From NCBI GenBank assembly GCA_905221605.1, contig CAJNDS010000328.1, positions 27,501 to 67,500 on the forward strand: a stretch of DNA of 40,000 bases, in the 5' to 3' direction. Under the pieces are notes generated by a model. It saw nothing but the letters and a program-made list of their open reading frames with translations, searched no databases and was not told the DNA's origin. Shown here piece by piece: positions 1 through 12,100 of the stretch. Every line of letters starts with the position of its first letter. Positions within the stretch are counted from its first letter, which is position 1. The stretch is from Symbiodinium natans. Lineage: Eukaryota > Sar > Dinophyceae > Suessiales > Symbiodiniaceae. The translations under genes and the position numbers were made by a program.

Positions 1-26
1 TAAACCCTAAACCCTAACCCTAAACA

Positions 27-137
27 AATCGGCACTCGGATGCCGAACGGCTTGCTCTGCGCAAACCCGCGTAGATACAGAGCTACTGGAGCTGTTCCCC
101 GCAGGAAGCGTTCAGCTCCAATTCGACCGCCCAGCAC
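27..137 (-). CDS. Possible helicase exon 63 or start of the next exon set
   Basis: A GAG acceptor at an array edge opens a 37-codon frame (VLGGRIGAERFLRG...) that reaches the array at the window's left end with no stop. The real donor or stop is not identified. Confidence 0.4.
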
Positions 138-3100
138 CTCATTAGGGTTTAGGGTTTAGGGTTTAGGGTTTAGGGTTTAGGGTTTAGGGTTTAGGGTTTA
201 GGGTTTAGGGTTTAGGGTTTAGGGTTTAGGGTTTAGGGATTCGGCATAGCAGGCAGAACGGCACCAACATGCAGCGATGCGGGACGAGGGGATCACCGAG
301 ATGCCAACTGGGCTTTTCTCGCTCCTGGCTTCTATGCCTTCTTGTGGAAGGCTTCCATTTCCTGCGTCGGGTGGATCTGCTGGGTTTTAGAAGTGCTGGG
401 TTTTAGAAGCGGACATGGGCCTACCCTAAACCCTAAACCCTAAACCCTAAACCCTAAACCCTAAACCCTAAACCCTCTCTTGCATGTGCTCCTTTGCAAG
501 TTGCGACAAGGTGGTCAGCACGATGTCATCCGCAGGGGCAAAAGCCTGCAACGGTTTTTGCTCCCCAGCTCTAAGCAACTGCATGCATCACGCATACAAG
601 CTGTGCTAAACCCTAAACCCTAAACCCTAAACCCCAAACCCCAAACCCTAAACCCTCAACCGCACCTTTCTAGGAAGCCCATGTTGAGCAAGGAATGTTG
701 ATTTGAAAGGCACCTAGAAGATGGCTGGTTTGGAGCAACACCCACACGATCACGCACTCCGATCCCGCCTTCAGTGCTTTCACCGCCTGCCACGGAGGGG
801 AATGGGCGTTTAGGGTTTAGGGTTTAGGGTTTAGGGTTTAGGGTTTAGGGTTTAGGGTTTAGAGTTTAGGGTAGCCCTATTTTTGGAAATACCATATCAT
901 CCCTTAAAGGGTGTATATAGGTCCCTAAAACCCTTCGTTCCCTGCTAAGAATCAGGGTGGAAAGGGCACGGCAGCAAATTAGAGATTGCCAGGCGGCGCT
1001 CCAAGGAGGCCTAAACCCTAAACCCTAAACCCTAAACCCTAAACCCTAAACCCCTAAGCGCTAGGCCCTAAACCCGGCGTTGAGTACTTTTTCTGTTTTC
1101 GACGACCGACAACTGGTACTGCATCTCTTCGGTGCATGTCGGGAAACTGACAGCCCCAGGTGGCTGAGGGTTTAGGAGTTTAGGGTTTAGGGTTTAGGGC
1201 TTGGGGTTTTGAGTTTAGGGTTTAGGGTTTTCAGAATGTAGGGGAGTCTCCCAAAGCCAACAGCAAGTGCGTCTACAGTGTTTTTGGTTTCCCCTGAACT
1301 GCTCACTACTCTCGGCAAGACTAAGGCTGCAATCGGGGTGCCTTCTTGAGAGTTTGCACGAACTCGTCAATCAGCTTCCATGCACGTGTGGCATTGATGC
1401 CGTTGTCCTGTGTACAGTCACACTGCATTGGAGCACTTTGGCAACCAGCAGCATGATCTCCTCCCAAAGATACTTCCGCTGCCCGTGGATCATGTAGTCC
1501 AGGATCCAGCTATTCGTAGCCTCGCCGTTTACAGCAAGTCACGCATGACATTTCTGCCACTGGCAATCAGGATGATCTGACAACAAAGCCTTATAACTTG
1601 GGATGTTCCCCCTTACACTAAGCAGCCCTTAACAGGGATTATAGTACTCCCTAGTTTAATCCCTAGTAAGGACTGTTAGTATAAGGGGGAACATCCCAAC
1701 CTTGAACATCCCAACCTTAAACATCCCAAACCTCCGTGCCTCAAGCTCCCGATTGGCGTCCGCACCGGTGGGCGGGCAGGCCACCGTCGGGATGGCATTC
1801 AAATCCAAGTGCAGGACATTCCTTCCACTCGTTCAGGGTTCAGGGTTTAGGGTTTAAGATTTAGGGTTTAGGGTTTAGGTTTTAGGGTTTAGGGGGACAT
1901 TCTTTATCCAAAGAAGACTTGTCCACACGGAGGGCCTGCAATTCTTGGACAAGTCCGAGGGTGTCAGGAAGAAGTCACCGGCACCGGACAGGGCTGAGAA
2001 GGGTGAACGCGCTTTGTACCTGAGAAGGCAAAGCGAGGCCATGACGCGTTTAGGGTTTAGGGTTTAGGTTTAGGGTGTAGGGTTTAGGGTTTAGGGTTTA
2101 GGGTTTAGGGTTTAGGGGTTGGGGGTTAGGCGTTAGGGGTTAGGGGTTAGGGTGCAAGATCTCTACCCACTGAACCCGAAGCCGCATGTTGAGAATCCAG
2201 CTTCACGACCTGCTTGAAAAGGGCATTTCCCAGGCCGCTCTTCTTGTCCTAAGTATGGCGCTGCCCTCTCTTTCACAATTCGAGAGAAGAGAACCCTAAC
2301 AACGGCCGACTGACGTTGAGGATGGCGCAAAGGGTTCCCCCCGCTCATCCAGGCCCACGGGGAAAGACCTGTCCCGTGGGTTAGAATGCCATGCCAATTT
2401 CGCGATATTGCACCTGTTCATTTGTTGCTTTATCTTTTCTTATGTTGTATTCTTATATCAAATGGTCATTATATTCTATTGTACCCATCTATAAGGTTTG
2501 AGATATAACATATAATAAGCAAACGTCGTTTATAAGATGGGGGCATGCCACATGTAAAGCGTAACATACCAAACAGTATACAACACCATATAACATACTC
2601 TGAAATATCGTAGCATGCAAAAAATCTGCAAGAATACATAAATATGAATGTAGTACATACTAACATAGAATAAGAACATTCTGCGTATAATCCTTTTGAA
2701 ATAAAACTAGGTGATAAACGATCACGGTATACAATAAAACCATTCAATATATCAACATAATCCATGTTTTAATGAAGGCAAAAAAGAAGATGCATATAGT
2801 CTAGTAGCATATTTGGGTTTCCGAAATTCGGGGTACCTTATTAAGGTCCTTATTCTAGGGGAATCCTACTATTTGGGGGGGTCGATTATCGGGGCCCTTA
2901 GTTTCGAAAACTCCCATATGGGCATCGTAACCTTTTCATGCACCAAATAGAAGAGAATCCCCTTCAAGGTACCCCCAAAAAAGGTACCCTTATTTTCGTG
3001 GACTCCCATATACAACCCCTATATATACCTTATCCAGTCCCTATGTACCTAAATCATCCCTAAATAACCCGGAGGTCCCTTATGAGGGTCCCTCCTTTAT

Positions 3101-6100
3101 GGTAGATGCTGACGAGCAGTAGCTCTCTGGCCTGCCACTTGCTGGAAGTGTCAAGTCGATCTCACCGTGCTTCCTGGAAGTTTGGGCTTTAGGGTTTAGG
3201 GTTTAGGGTTCAGGGTTTGGGGCTTCAAGGGTTTATAAGGTTCATAAGGTTTAGGGTTTAGGGCTGAGGGTCCAGGGCTTTGGGTGCATGAGGTCCTTAT
3301 GATAAGGCTGCCCGTCTTATTTAGGGTACCCAAAAAGGGCCCTAATTTTGAGAACTGACCATCTGAAGTAGGGCCTACATTTCTTGTAGCCCCCAAACGG
3401 ACACCCGGTATATACACTCACCAATATTAAAAGGAACCTTATATACACTCACCAGGAACAGTCATATAAACCCTACTTCATCTGATTTACCACAGCTTCG
3501 GAATGAGATGTCATGGGCTCCTGGTCATGGCCACTGTCCAGGCGAACTCCTGGAAGACCTCAAAGAGCTGGCTGTTGTATCTCTGAATCTCCTGCAGTTT
3601 AGGGTTTAGGGCTTAGGGTTTAGGGTTTAGGGTTTACGGTTTGGGGTTTCAGGAGGAATCCAACAGGAACCTAACTCATGGAACCTGCTTGCCGTGCCCT
3701 CGAATGCAAGTGCTAAACTCACGTGGGGCTTACACAATAAGGAGCCCCTAACATACAACCCCAAATAGAGGGATTCCCTCAAAATAAGGACCCCAATAAG
3801 GTACCCCTAATTTCGGAAATCCCCATGTCCTTCTTTATCCTCGATGGCAATGGAGGCAGCCGCGGACATCCCTGTTGACGACTGTTCTCGACACATCGTC
3901 ACATACATGCACCACTTGGAGGTTCATGGGCACTTAGAACCCAAGTACCAGTCTACTTCTGACCTACTTGGAGGACTTAGGGGGCTTCTAGGTAAGTATA
4001 AAAAGGATATTTGTACCCACAGCCCTAAACCCTAAACCCTAAACCCTAAATCTGAGGATGTAAGTACCCTGAACCGCCAAGTCAGGAGTCGCAGCTCGAC
4101 CCTTTGCTCTGTCGCTGGCCTCCGAGGGCAAATGCTTCTTTCGCGGAAGCCGCTCCTTCGGAATGGTTGTCGGCAGCCTCTCGATGTCTTCTTTTTTCCA
4201 TCTCAGTCTTCTGAGTGTTCTGGTGCGAGTTTCGGGTTTAGGGTTTAGGGTTTAGGGTTCGGGTTTAGGGTTTAGGTTGTAGGGTTTAGAGTTTAGGGTT
4301 ATGGGTTTGATCAGCATCAGGGTCCTCTTACAAGGAAATCCCTTGAAAGAGGGCCTCCCCCCCCTAACGGGACAATATCAACTCACGTGGGAGCAGCAGA
4401 AGCTGGGTGGAAGGCCTTCGTCGAAAGAAGATCCAGCCCAACCTGCTTGTCTCCAGTCACATGGCTCAAAACCATACACCAAACAACCGCACCCCTCAAC
4501 CCACACCACTGAACTCTAAACCCTAAAACCCAAATCCTAAACCCCAAACCCTAAACCCTAAACCTTACACCCTAGACCCCAAACCCTAAACCCAACCCTA
4601 AACCCTAAACCCTTAACCCTTAATCCTAAACTTGAACAGATACTCAAGGTCCCTGAGGCCCGCGCACAGATACCAGCTTCACAGACAGATGTGTCCGCCG
4701 GTCACCCTTCATCATTTTCGGAGCCTGACTGGAAGTTGATACATAACACCCTAAACCCTAAACCCTAAACCCTAAACCCTAAACACTCTGGAATGTAAGA
4801 GTTTAGGGTCTAGGGCCTACTTCTACTGAGATAGGTTACCTTGAGGATGACGATAGAAACTGTCAGGGTCTTGAGTTACAGGCGCGTATGTGTGCGTGAG
4901 TGATCTCTTTGCCTCCTCAGTCAGGTACTCGTGCAGGACTCCGCTGCACAGAAGCCTTCACAACAGCGCAAACCCTAAACCCTAAACCCTAAACCCTCAA
5001 CCCTAAACCCTAAATCCTAAACTCGCACGTAGAAAGCGTGCAGCAGGCTGAAACAGAGCAGCAAGCTTAGCCCAAGTTCCCACACACTCTCTCCAAATGC
5101 ATATACCCCCAAAACACGACAATCCTTGTTCTGGTTACCTAGAGCAAAACCTAATCCCCAATTACCCTAAACCCTAAAGCTTGAACCCTAAACCCCAATT
5201 CCCCTAAATCCAAAACCCAAAACCCTAAACCCTAAACCCCAAACCCTAAACCCTAAATTGCTTCGAAACAAGCAATCGTGAATCCGGTCTGTGAGTCTGT
5301 CGGGCGTTCCTGCAGAGGACCAGGTTGGCCGGCTCGGCCTGCGTCAAGGTGTAGGATTTAGGGTTTAGGGTTTAGGGTTCAGGGTTTAGGGTTTAGGGTT
5401 TAGGGTTTAGGGTTCGTCACACTCAACTGGCCTCGAAGAGGTGCGTGCAGAGATTTGCCAAATTCCTGGCTTTGGCGCGCTGAGCCCGGGCGTCAGGAGG
5501 AGCTTATGGGGTATGACGGTTAGGGTTTAGGGGTTAGGGTGGGTTCAGGGTTTAGGGTTTAGGGTTTAGGGTTTAGGGTTTAGGGTTTAGGGTTTAGGGT
5601 TTAGGGTTTGGGGTTTAGGGTTTAGGGTTTAGGGTTTAGGGTTTAGGGTTTAGGGTTTAGGGTTTAGGGTTTAGGGTTTAGGGTTTAGGGTTTAGGGTTT
5701 AGGGTTTAGGGTTTAGGGTTTAGGGTTTAGGGTTTAGGGTTTAGGGTTTAGGGTTTAGGGTTTAGGGTTTAGGGTTTAGGGTTTAGGGAGGGTTTAGGGT
5801 TTAGGGTCCAGGGTCTGGGGTCTAGGGTCTAGGGTCTAGGGTTTAGTGCCCTACACATGGCAGGCCTCGTCGTGCCGTCCCTTGCGATGTGCCCTTCCTG
5901 TGCGTCGGGCCGCGCTGATGCCAAACCCTCAGAACCCCAATCACCCTCATAACCCTAGTCACCCTCTAGGAGGGTTTAAGGTTTAGGGTTTAGGGTTTAG
6001 GGTTTAGGGTTTAGGGTTTAGGGTTTAGGGTTTAGGGTTTAGGGTTTAGGGTTTAGGGTTTAGGGTTCCCCACCCTAACCCAGTAACAACCCTCCTCACC

Positions 6101-9100
6101 CGAATGACCGCAATAACCCCAACAGGTTGTTCGAGCTCCAAAAGCTGAGGCGTCAACTCTGTACAGAAGCTCGAGGGTGAATCGCGTGTGGAAGGCCACC
6201 TGTGCTCCAGAGCTTGAAAACCCTTAGGGATTCCTGTACCCCCTCTTAGAATCCCTATTAAGGACTGTTACTCCCAAACCCTGAGACCTAAACCCTGAAA
6301 CCATTATAGGGTTCTTAAGGGACGGGCGGCCGGGGGGGGGGGGGCCTAAACCCTAAACCCTAAACCCTAAACCCTAAAGCCTAAACCCTAAAGCCTAAAT
6401 CCTAAACCCTAAACCCTAAACCCTAAAAACCCTAAAACCCCTAAGCCCTAAACCCTAGATACCTAGGGAACCTTAGGGAGCCTTAGGGAGTAGTCGGGGG
6501 TATTGAGGAACCTTGGGTTCCAGAGCCCCCTTGAAACCCCCCCTCCCTTAAGAACCCTAAGAACCCCAAACCCTAAACCCTGAACCCTAAACCCTAAACC
6601 CTGAACCCGAAACCCTAAACCCTGAACCCTGAACCCTAAACCCTAAACCCTAAACCCTAAACCCTAAACCCTGAACCCACTTTCACCGAGTTGCTTGGGT
6701 CTTCAGCTCTGCTGTCTTGCTCTGGAAGAAGGGCATCTCAAACCTGTAGCTCAGGAGTTTCCCTAGACCCGAAACCCTAAACCCTAAACCCGAAATCCGA
6801 AACCCTAAACCCTAAACCCGAAACCCTAAACCCTAAACCCTAAACCCTAAACCCTAAACCGTGATGCCAGTGGAGGCTGAGGCGAATGCACAGGTGCCAG
6901 GCACTGCGTGATGTCTTCAAGACTTCTGCCCAAAGAGCCTTCCTGGCAGAGCGTAGGAAGCAGGACTTTTGTTACTTTCATCCCCAAGAAACACCCAACA
7001 AACATACAATCACACAGTCTCATAAGGAACCCAATTTTCACTTCCCATATCCTTTCCATGTGTACGTACCGCTCCCCCGATTCCATGGAACAAAAGCTGC
7101 ACACCGCGCAGCACCTCCTTCAGCTCCAGCATCCTCTCATACTCGTGCAGCGCCTCGTCACCAACAAGCTCTGCGCACGGGCTGAGAAGCGCTCTACTTC
7201 AACAGTTGCATCGCGATGCTGCTTTAGGTTCTTTGCAGCTGGGTGCGGTACCCTCAACAGAATGGTTGGCGAGAGCGTGAACTCACCAGCCTGAATGCAC
7301 AGCTGGCACAACTTCGCGATCATCCTGTGCTGACTCTTTCGGGCACCTCCCAAAAAAAGGGTACCCCGTTGAATGCCCCTCAAATACGGCAATCCTTAAA
7401 GGATCTCCCAGAAACGGTAACCCTAAACCCTAAACCCTAAACCCCAAACCCTAAACCCTAAACCCTAAACCCTAAACCCTCGAGAAAAGGGGCACCCCCA
7501 AACCCCAAGCCTCGATTTTGGGGAACCCCCTCATGTGGGGACAAGCTCCGGAAACCATAGGGGTTTAGGTTTTAGGGTTCAGGGTTCAGGGTTTAGGGTT
7601 TAGGGCTTAGGCCTTAGGGTTTAGGGTTCAGGGTTTAGGGTTTAGGTTTTAGGGTTCAGGGTTCAGGGTTTAGGGTTTAGGGCTTAGGCCTTAGGGTTTT
7701 TAGGCTCCGGCCAAGCTCGACAGATCCGAGGTGATGAGTCGCTGGATCTCGGCGGCAGGGGCCGAATAGGTTGCGGGTTTCGAGTTTCGGGTTTCGGACT
7801 GAGGGTTTAGGGTTTAGGGTTTAGGGTTTAGAGTTTAGGGTTTAGGGTTTAGGGTTTAGGGTTTAGGGTTTAGGGTTTAGGGTTTAGGGTTTAGGGTTAA
7901 CCTGACATCGTGGCAAGATGCACCCCTAACCCTAAACCCTAAACCCTAAGCCCTAAACCCTAAACCCTAAACCCTAAGGAGCTATCATCAACACTGCTTC
8001 CGAACTCCTCCAGGGGGACCCGACATCCCCTGAGATCGAAGCCAGAACTTGGAGCATGGACTTTAGCGGCTCTTGGCTCTTGGCTCCCCTACGCCCGAAA
8101 CCCTAAACCCTAAACCCTAAACCCTAAACCCTAAACCCTAAACCCTAAACCCTAAACCCTCGAAGCCCTAGGTCAACTGGCCTTTGTAAACGGCTTGTCC
8201 AGGAAGATCACCTGGCCAAGCAGGTCGAAGCCTCGCCTGGGCAGGAGCTGGGGCTTTCGGGATTTTGGGGCCTTTAGGGGCTCAGGGCTTGGAGCCCTAA
8301 ACCCTAAACCCTAAACCCTAAACCCTAAACCCTAAACCCTAAACCCTAAACCCTAAACCCTAAACCCTAAACCCTAAACTGGGTTGAGGGGTTTAAGCGT
8401 AGAGCTTCGAGCTTCGGATTCAAGGGCAAACATCTTTTCAGCTGTGTCCGGCCTCCCGGCACGGCCGCTCATCTGCCTGAACATCAGGCCGGTGAGCTCC
8501 TTCAAGGACATTTCTGGATCTGGACACTCAGCTGGATGCAGGACGTCTGCGCTTTCAAACATACAGAAAGCCAAAGAATGCGTATCGTTACATACCCAAG
8601 ATCTCATGTCACCCCGATGGTGTTTTCAACGCGTTGATCGTTGGCGAGTCACAAAGGTTGTTTAGGCGCAACCGTCGCAACCCAGTTGCGTTGGAGAAGC
8701 ACTTGCAATACTTCCTTTACAAACTCCAACTTCGCGGCTACAATCGACAAAATGCTACGAGGCTCATTCGCAGAACAATATCCAAACTGCAGAGGCGAGA
8801 CCGCAGAAGGCAGTGAAGTCCAAGAGTTTTTTCTTCAAACAAATCTTCACATCGACGCTTGACCGACGTTATGTCAAGCGAGCCTTGTGCAAACACTGGC
8901 ATATTGTACAAACATGCTTACATCGAACTGTCACGCCAGTACTTTCTTTCCGAGTTCAAAAGAACTCTTTCAGGAGGAACGTTGCTTCCAATTGGCTAAA
9001 CGCATCACCCAGCATGGTGTAGAGGAGGGAGGGAGCTGGGTTTTTTTAGATGCACTAAAACACCCGTCGCAGCAGTCATGTCTTGCGTGACACGTTGCTT

Positions 9101-12100
9101 TGATGCTATCTTGCTTCAGGCATGTTGTCACATGTGCAGATTTCTGCTTCAAGAGAAGCCCGAAGAGCCACCAGTTGGCGAAACGCATAGCGTGAAACCT
9201 CTTGGAGAGAAAAGAGTGCTGCCTTGCCGCGGCTAGAGTTGGTGCCTGTCTCACGTGTGCATTTTGCAAGTCCGCGCACGGAGTTGGCCGCATCCCAAAC
9301 CAGAAACATGGATCACGCTTGCATGGTGCATGTGATTTCTGCCTGTGCCTCTCTCAGCCTCTCTCAGCCTGGACTTCATGCTGTAGAGCTGTATATATTT
9401 GAAGATGATTCGGAAGAAGCCGATGCACCACAGCAGAGAGCAAGCCCGCCCCTGTTTTCAAACGAGCGCGATGCTCCGCGCCTAGCTCACTTCTATGAGG
9501 GGTCGGGGTTTAGGGTTTAGGGTTTAGGGTTTAGGATTTAGGGTTTAGGGTTTAAGATTTAGGGTTTAGGGTTAGGGTTTAGGGTTTAGGGTTTAGGGTT
9601 TAGGGTTTAGGGTTTAGGGTTTAGGTTTTAGAGGTTTAGGGTTTAGGGTTTAGGGTTTAGGGTTTAGGGTCTAGGGTTTAGGGTCTAGGGTCTAGGGTTT
9701 AGGGTTTAGGGTTTAGGGTTTAGGGTTTAGGGTTAGCTCACTTCTATGAGGGCTCGTCCAGCAATCTTGCCCTCATTCAGCAGGCCATATGCCTCGGATG
9801 CCTGACGAATTCAGAGACTTGCTCCAAAGACCCAAACCTGGGATGTTCCCCCCTATACTAGCAGCCCTTAACAAATTCTAACCCAGAACGGACGACTTGG
9901 TGAGCGTCTTCAAAAAGGGGGCAGATGATCTGGAGCAACTATCTTGCTGGGCTCTCCGAAGGGGTTCGGAATTAAGAGCACTATATCGTCCCTTAGTTTT
10001 CTGGGTCACATATAAGGTACCTATGTCCCTGCGAAACAAGAGTCCCATTTTTTTTTGAAAACCCCCTACGCCGGTAGGCACTACATCTGGCTGCTAACAT
10101 CGTCTTGACCTTCGTTTGGGCGGTGGGTTCCAGAATATCTTGCTTTCAGCTTGGGCCGTACTCCCAAACGGCATAAGGATGCCCTTGCCCAAGGCCATCT
10201 CGCTGACAAGAGACGCCTTACATCAGGAACCCGAAACCCGAAACCCTAAACCCTAAACCCTAAACCCTAAACCCTAAACGTCGGCCCCTCTCCGCCTCAT
10301 CCAAGGAGAAGCGACGAGTCACCGCAGATTTCAAGTCCACGCCGCCCTGCGCAGCAATGTCTAAGAGTTCCGGCATGTCTTTGGAGGCGCGTGCACCTGA
10401 GGCAGCTTAGGGTTTAGGGTTTAGGGTGTAGGGGGTAGGGTTTAGGGTTTCGGGGTTCCCTAGACCAGAGGCCCTAGTTGGGCCTCAGTAGAAATATAAT
10501 ATTACGGGGGTGCTAGAATCCCTATTAAGGACTGTTAGTATAAGGGGGGAACATCTCAAGGCAGCTCAACAGACATCTCCAGACTCTACACTGGGACATT
10601 GAGAAGTGGACCATATGAGCCGACCAAGCTGATCCGGCGTCGCACGACATGCGTGATTGGAACTTCGGCTCGCACTCGTGGGGACGCGATGCCCACATAG
10701 CAAGCGCGGCCACCATCGCGCACCGCCATGATGGCCTCTTAAGGGCAAATATATGAACAATTCGCATAATCTTACTCATACTAATATGTTTAATAATATT
10801 ACGAATATGAACAGTAATAATACTACTGAGGCTCACAGATTGGGATCGTGTCGCCGGGTTGTGGGCCAGGTTTAATCTGAGTCTTGGCCTGTGCAACTTG
10901 CAACACGCAAAGCCACATGCGAGGCCTGCTCGAAGGTCGCTTTGGATCCAATTACTTCAATGCACACGTCGGCCTTCGTCGTCCAGTATTTTTGGGGGAA
11001 CTAAAGGTTCACCTTCGGGATTACATGGGGATTATAAGACACCAAAAAGGCTAAAGGTTGCATACTCTACTACTAAGCGGCTCTGTGTCCATCCGTGAGC
11101 TCAGCAATTCGCTCAATGACATCCTCCTCCCGCGCAGGGGGCATCTGATGAGCAAGCTGGTACCCCGCAGGCAGGCCACAGCTCACTCCCCTGAACCCTA
11201 AACCCTAAACCCTAAACACCTCACTTAATGAAGCAACGCCGGGGGTCCTTCCGCGCGTTGATGCAATGATCCGCGCCCAGGTTTCTCGCCAAGCTCAGCG
11301 CTTCATCGCTTATGTCAACCTTGGCACACGAGGCCAAAGGCTGTGCAAATGTCCCGGAGTGATTGCTAATGGTACAGTGGGCGTGCCAAAGTGGGCCGCT
11401 TTGTGTTTTCTGCCACTTGCCCCGCTTGCCACACTTGCTCTGGTTCTTGGCTAAGTGATTTCTGCCACTTGCCCCGCTTGCCCCACTTGCCCCCACTTGG
11501 GTGGCAAGTGGGGCAAGTGGGGCAAGTGGGGCAAGTGGGACAAGTGGGACAAGTGGGACAAGTGGGACAAGTGGCCCCCACCCCTCCCATCAACCCCCGC
11601 AACCCTTGCTCCCCCGACACACCCCCCCCCAACCCCCTCAACTCGGACCATGTTCGCGGCGAACGCACAAGTCTGCCTCAAATCGGGCTGTATTTGGACT
11701 TGTATTCCTGTAAGATGAACTTGTGGGCCAACCAGCAGCACGCCTCAAATCAGCTTGAATAGGGACCCATGGTGCAGCTCTGGCTCCAGCCACAAGTCTG
11801 CCTCAACCCCCACTTCCCCACTTGCCCTGCTTGCCCCGCTTGCCCCACTTGCCCCCACTTGCCCCACTTGCCCCGCTTCTGCCACGTCCTCCCACTTCCC
11901 AGCCCCAGCCCCAACCCCAAGTAAGGCAAGTGGGGCAAGTGGGGCAAGTGGGGCAAGTGGGGCAAGTGGGGCAAGTGGGGCAAGTGGGGCAAGTGGGGCC
12001 AGTGGGGCAAGTGGGGCAAGTGGGGCAAGTGGGGCAAGTGGGGCAAGTGGGGCAAGTGGGGCAAGTGGGGCAAGGGAATTAGCTCTACCGGGCCTCCAAA

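Noticed and set aside
1-240. Chromosome end / true telomere at the left edge
   Set aside because: The opening CCCTAAA copies are few and imperfect, the next array is in the opposite orientation, and the same arrays occur throughout the window. They are interstitial.
1067-1146. Island with FPTCTEEMQYQLSVV frame as an exon
   Set aside because: Good-looking acceptor, but phase and spacing favour a direct join of exons 59, 60 and 61. Could still be an alternative exon.
2163-2348. 61-codon - strand ORF as a helicase exon
   Set aside because: Exons 55 and 56 join in phase directly (LPASG-R-YKARSPF); no conserved motif in the island.
3844-4035. + strand 63-codon ORF (MAMEAAADIPVDDCSRHIV...)
   Set aside because: It reads somewhat like coding sequence but has no domain, ends in a CCCTAAA array and lies in an intron of the - strand gene. 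No support for a gene.
7975-8095. Island with an open frame DVGSPWRSSEAVL as an exon
   Set aside because: Exon 39 joins exon 40 directly as KPFTK-IQRLITSDL at the family's normal spacing, leaving no room for it.
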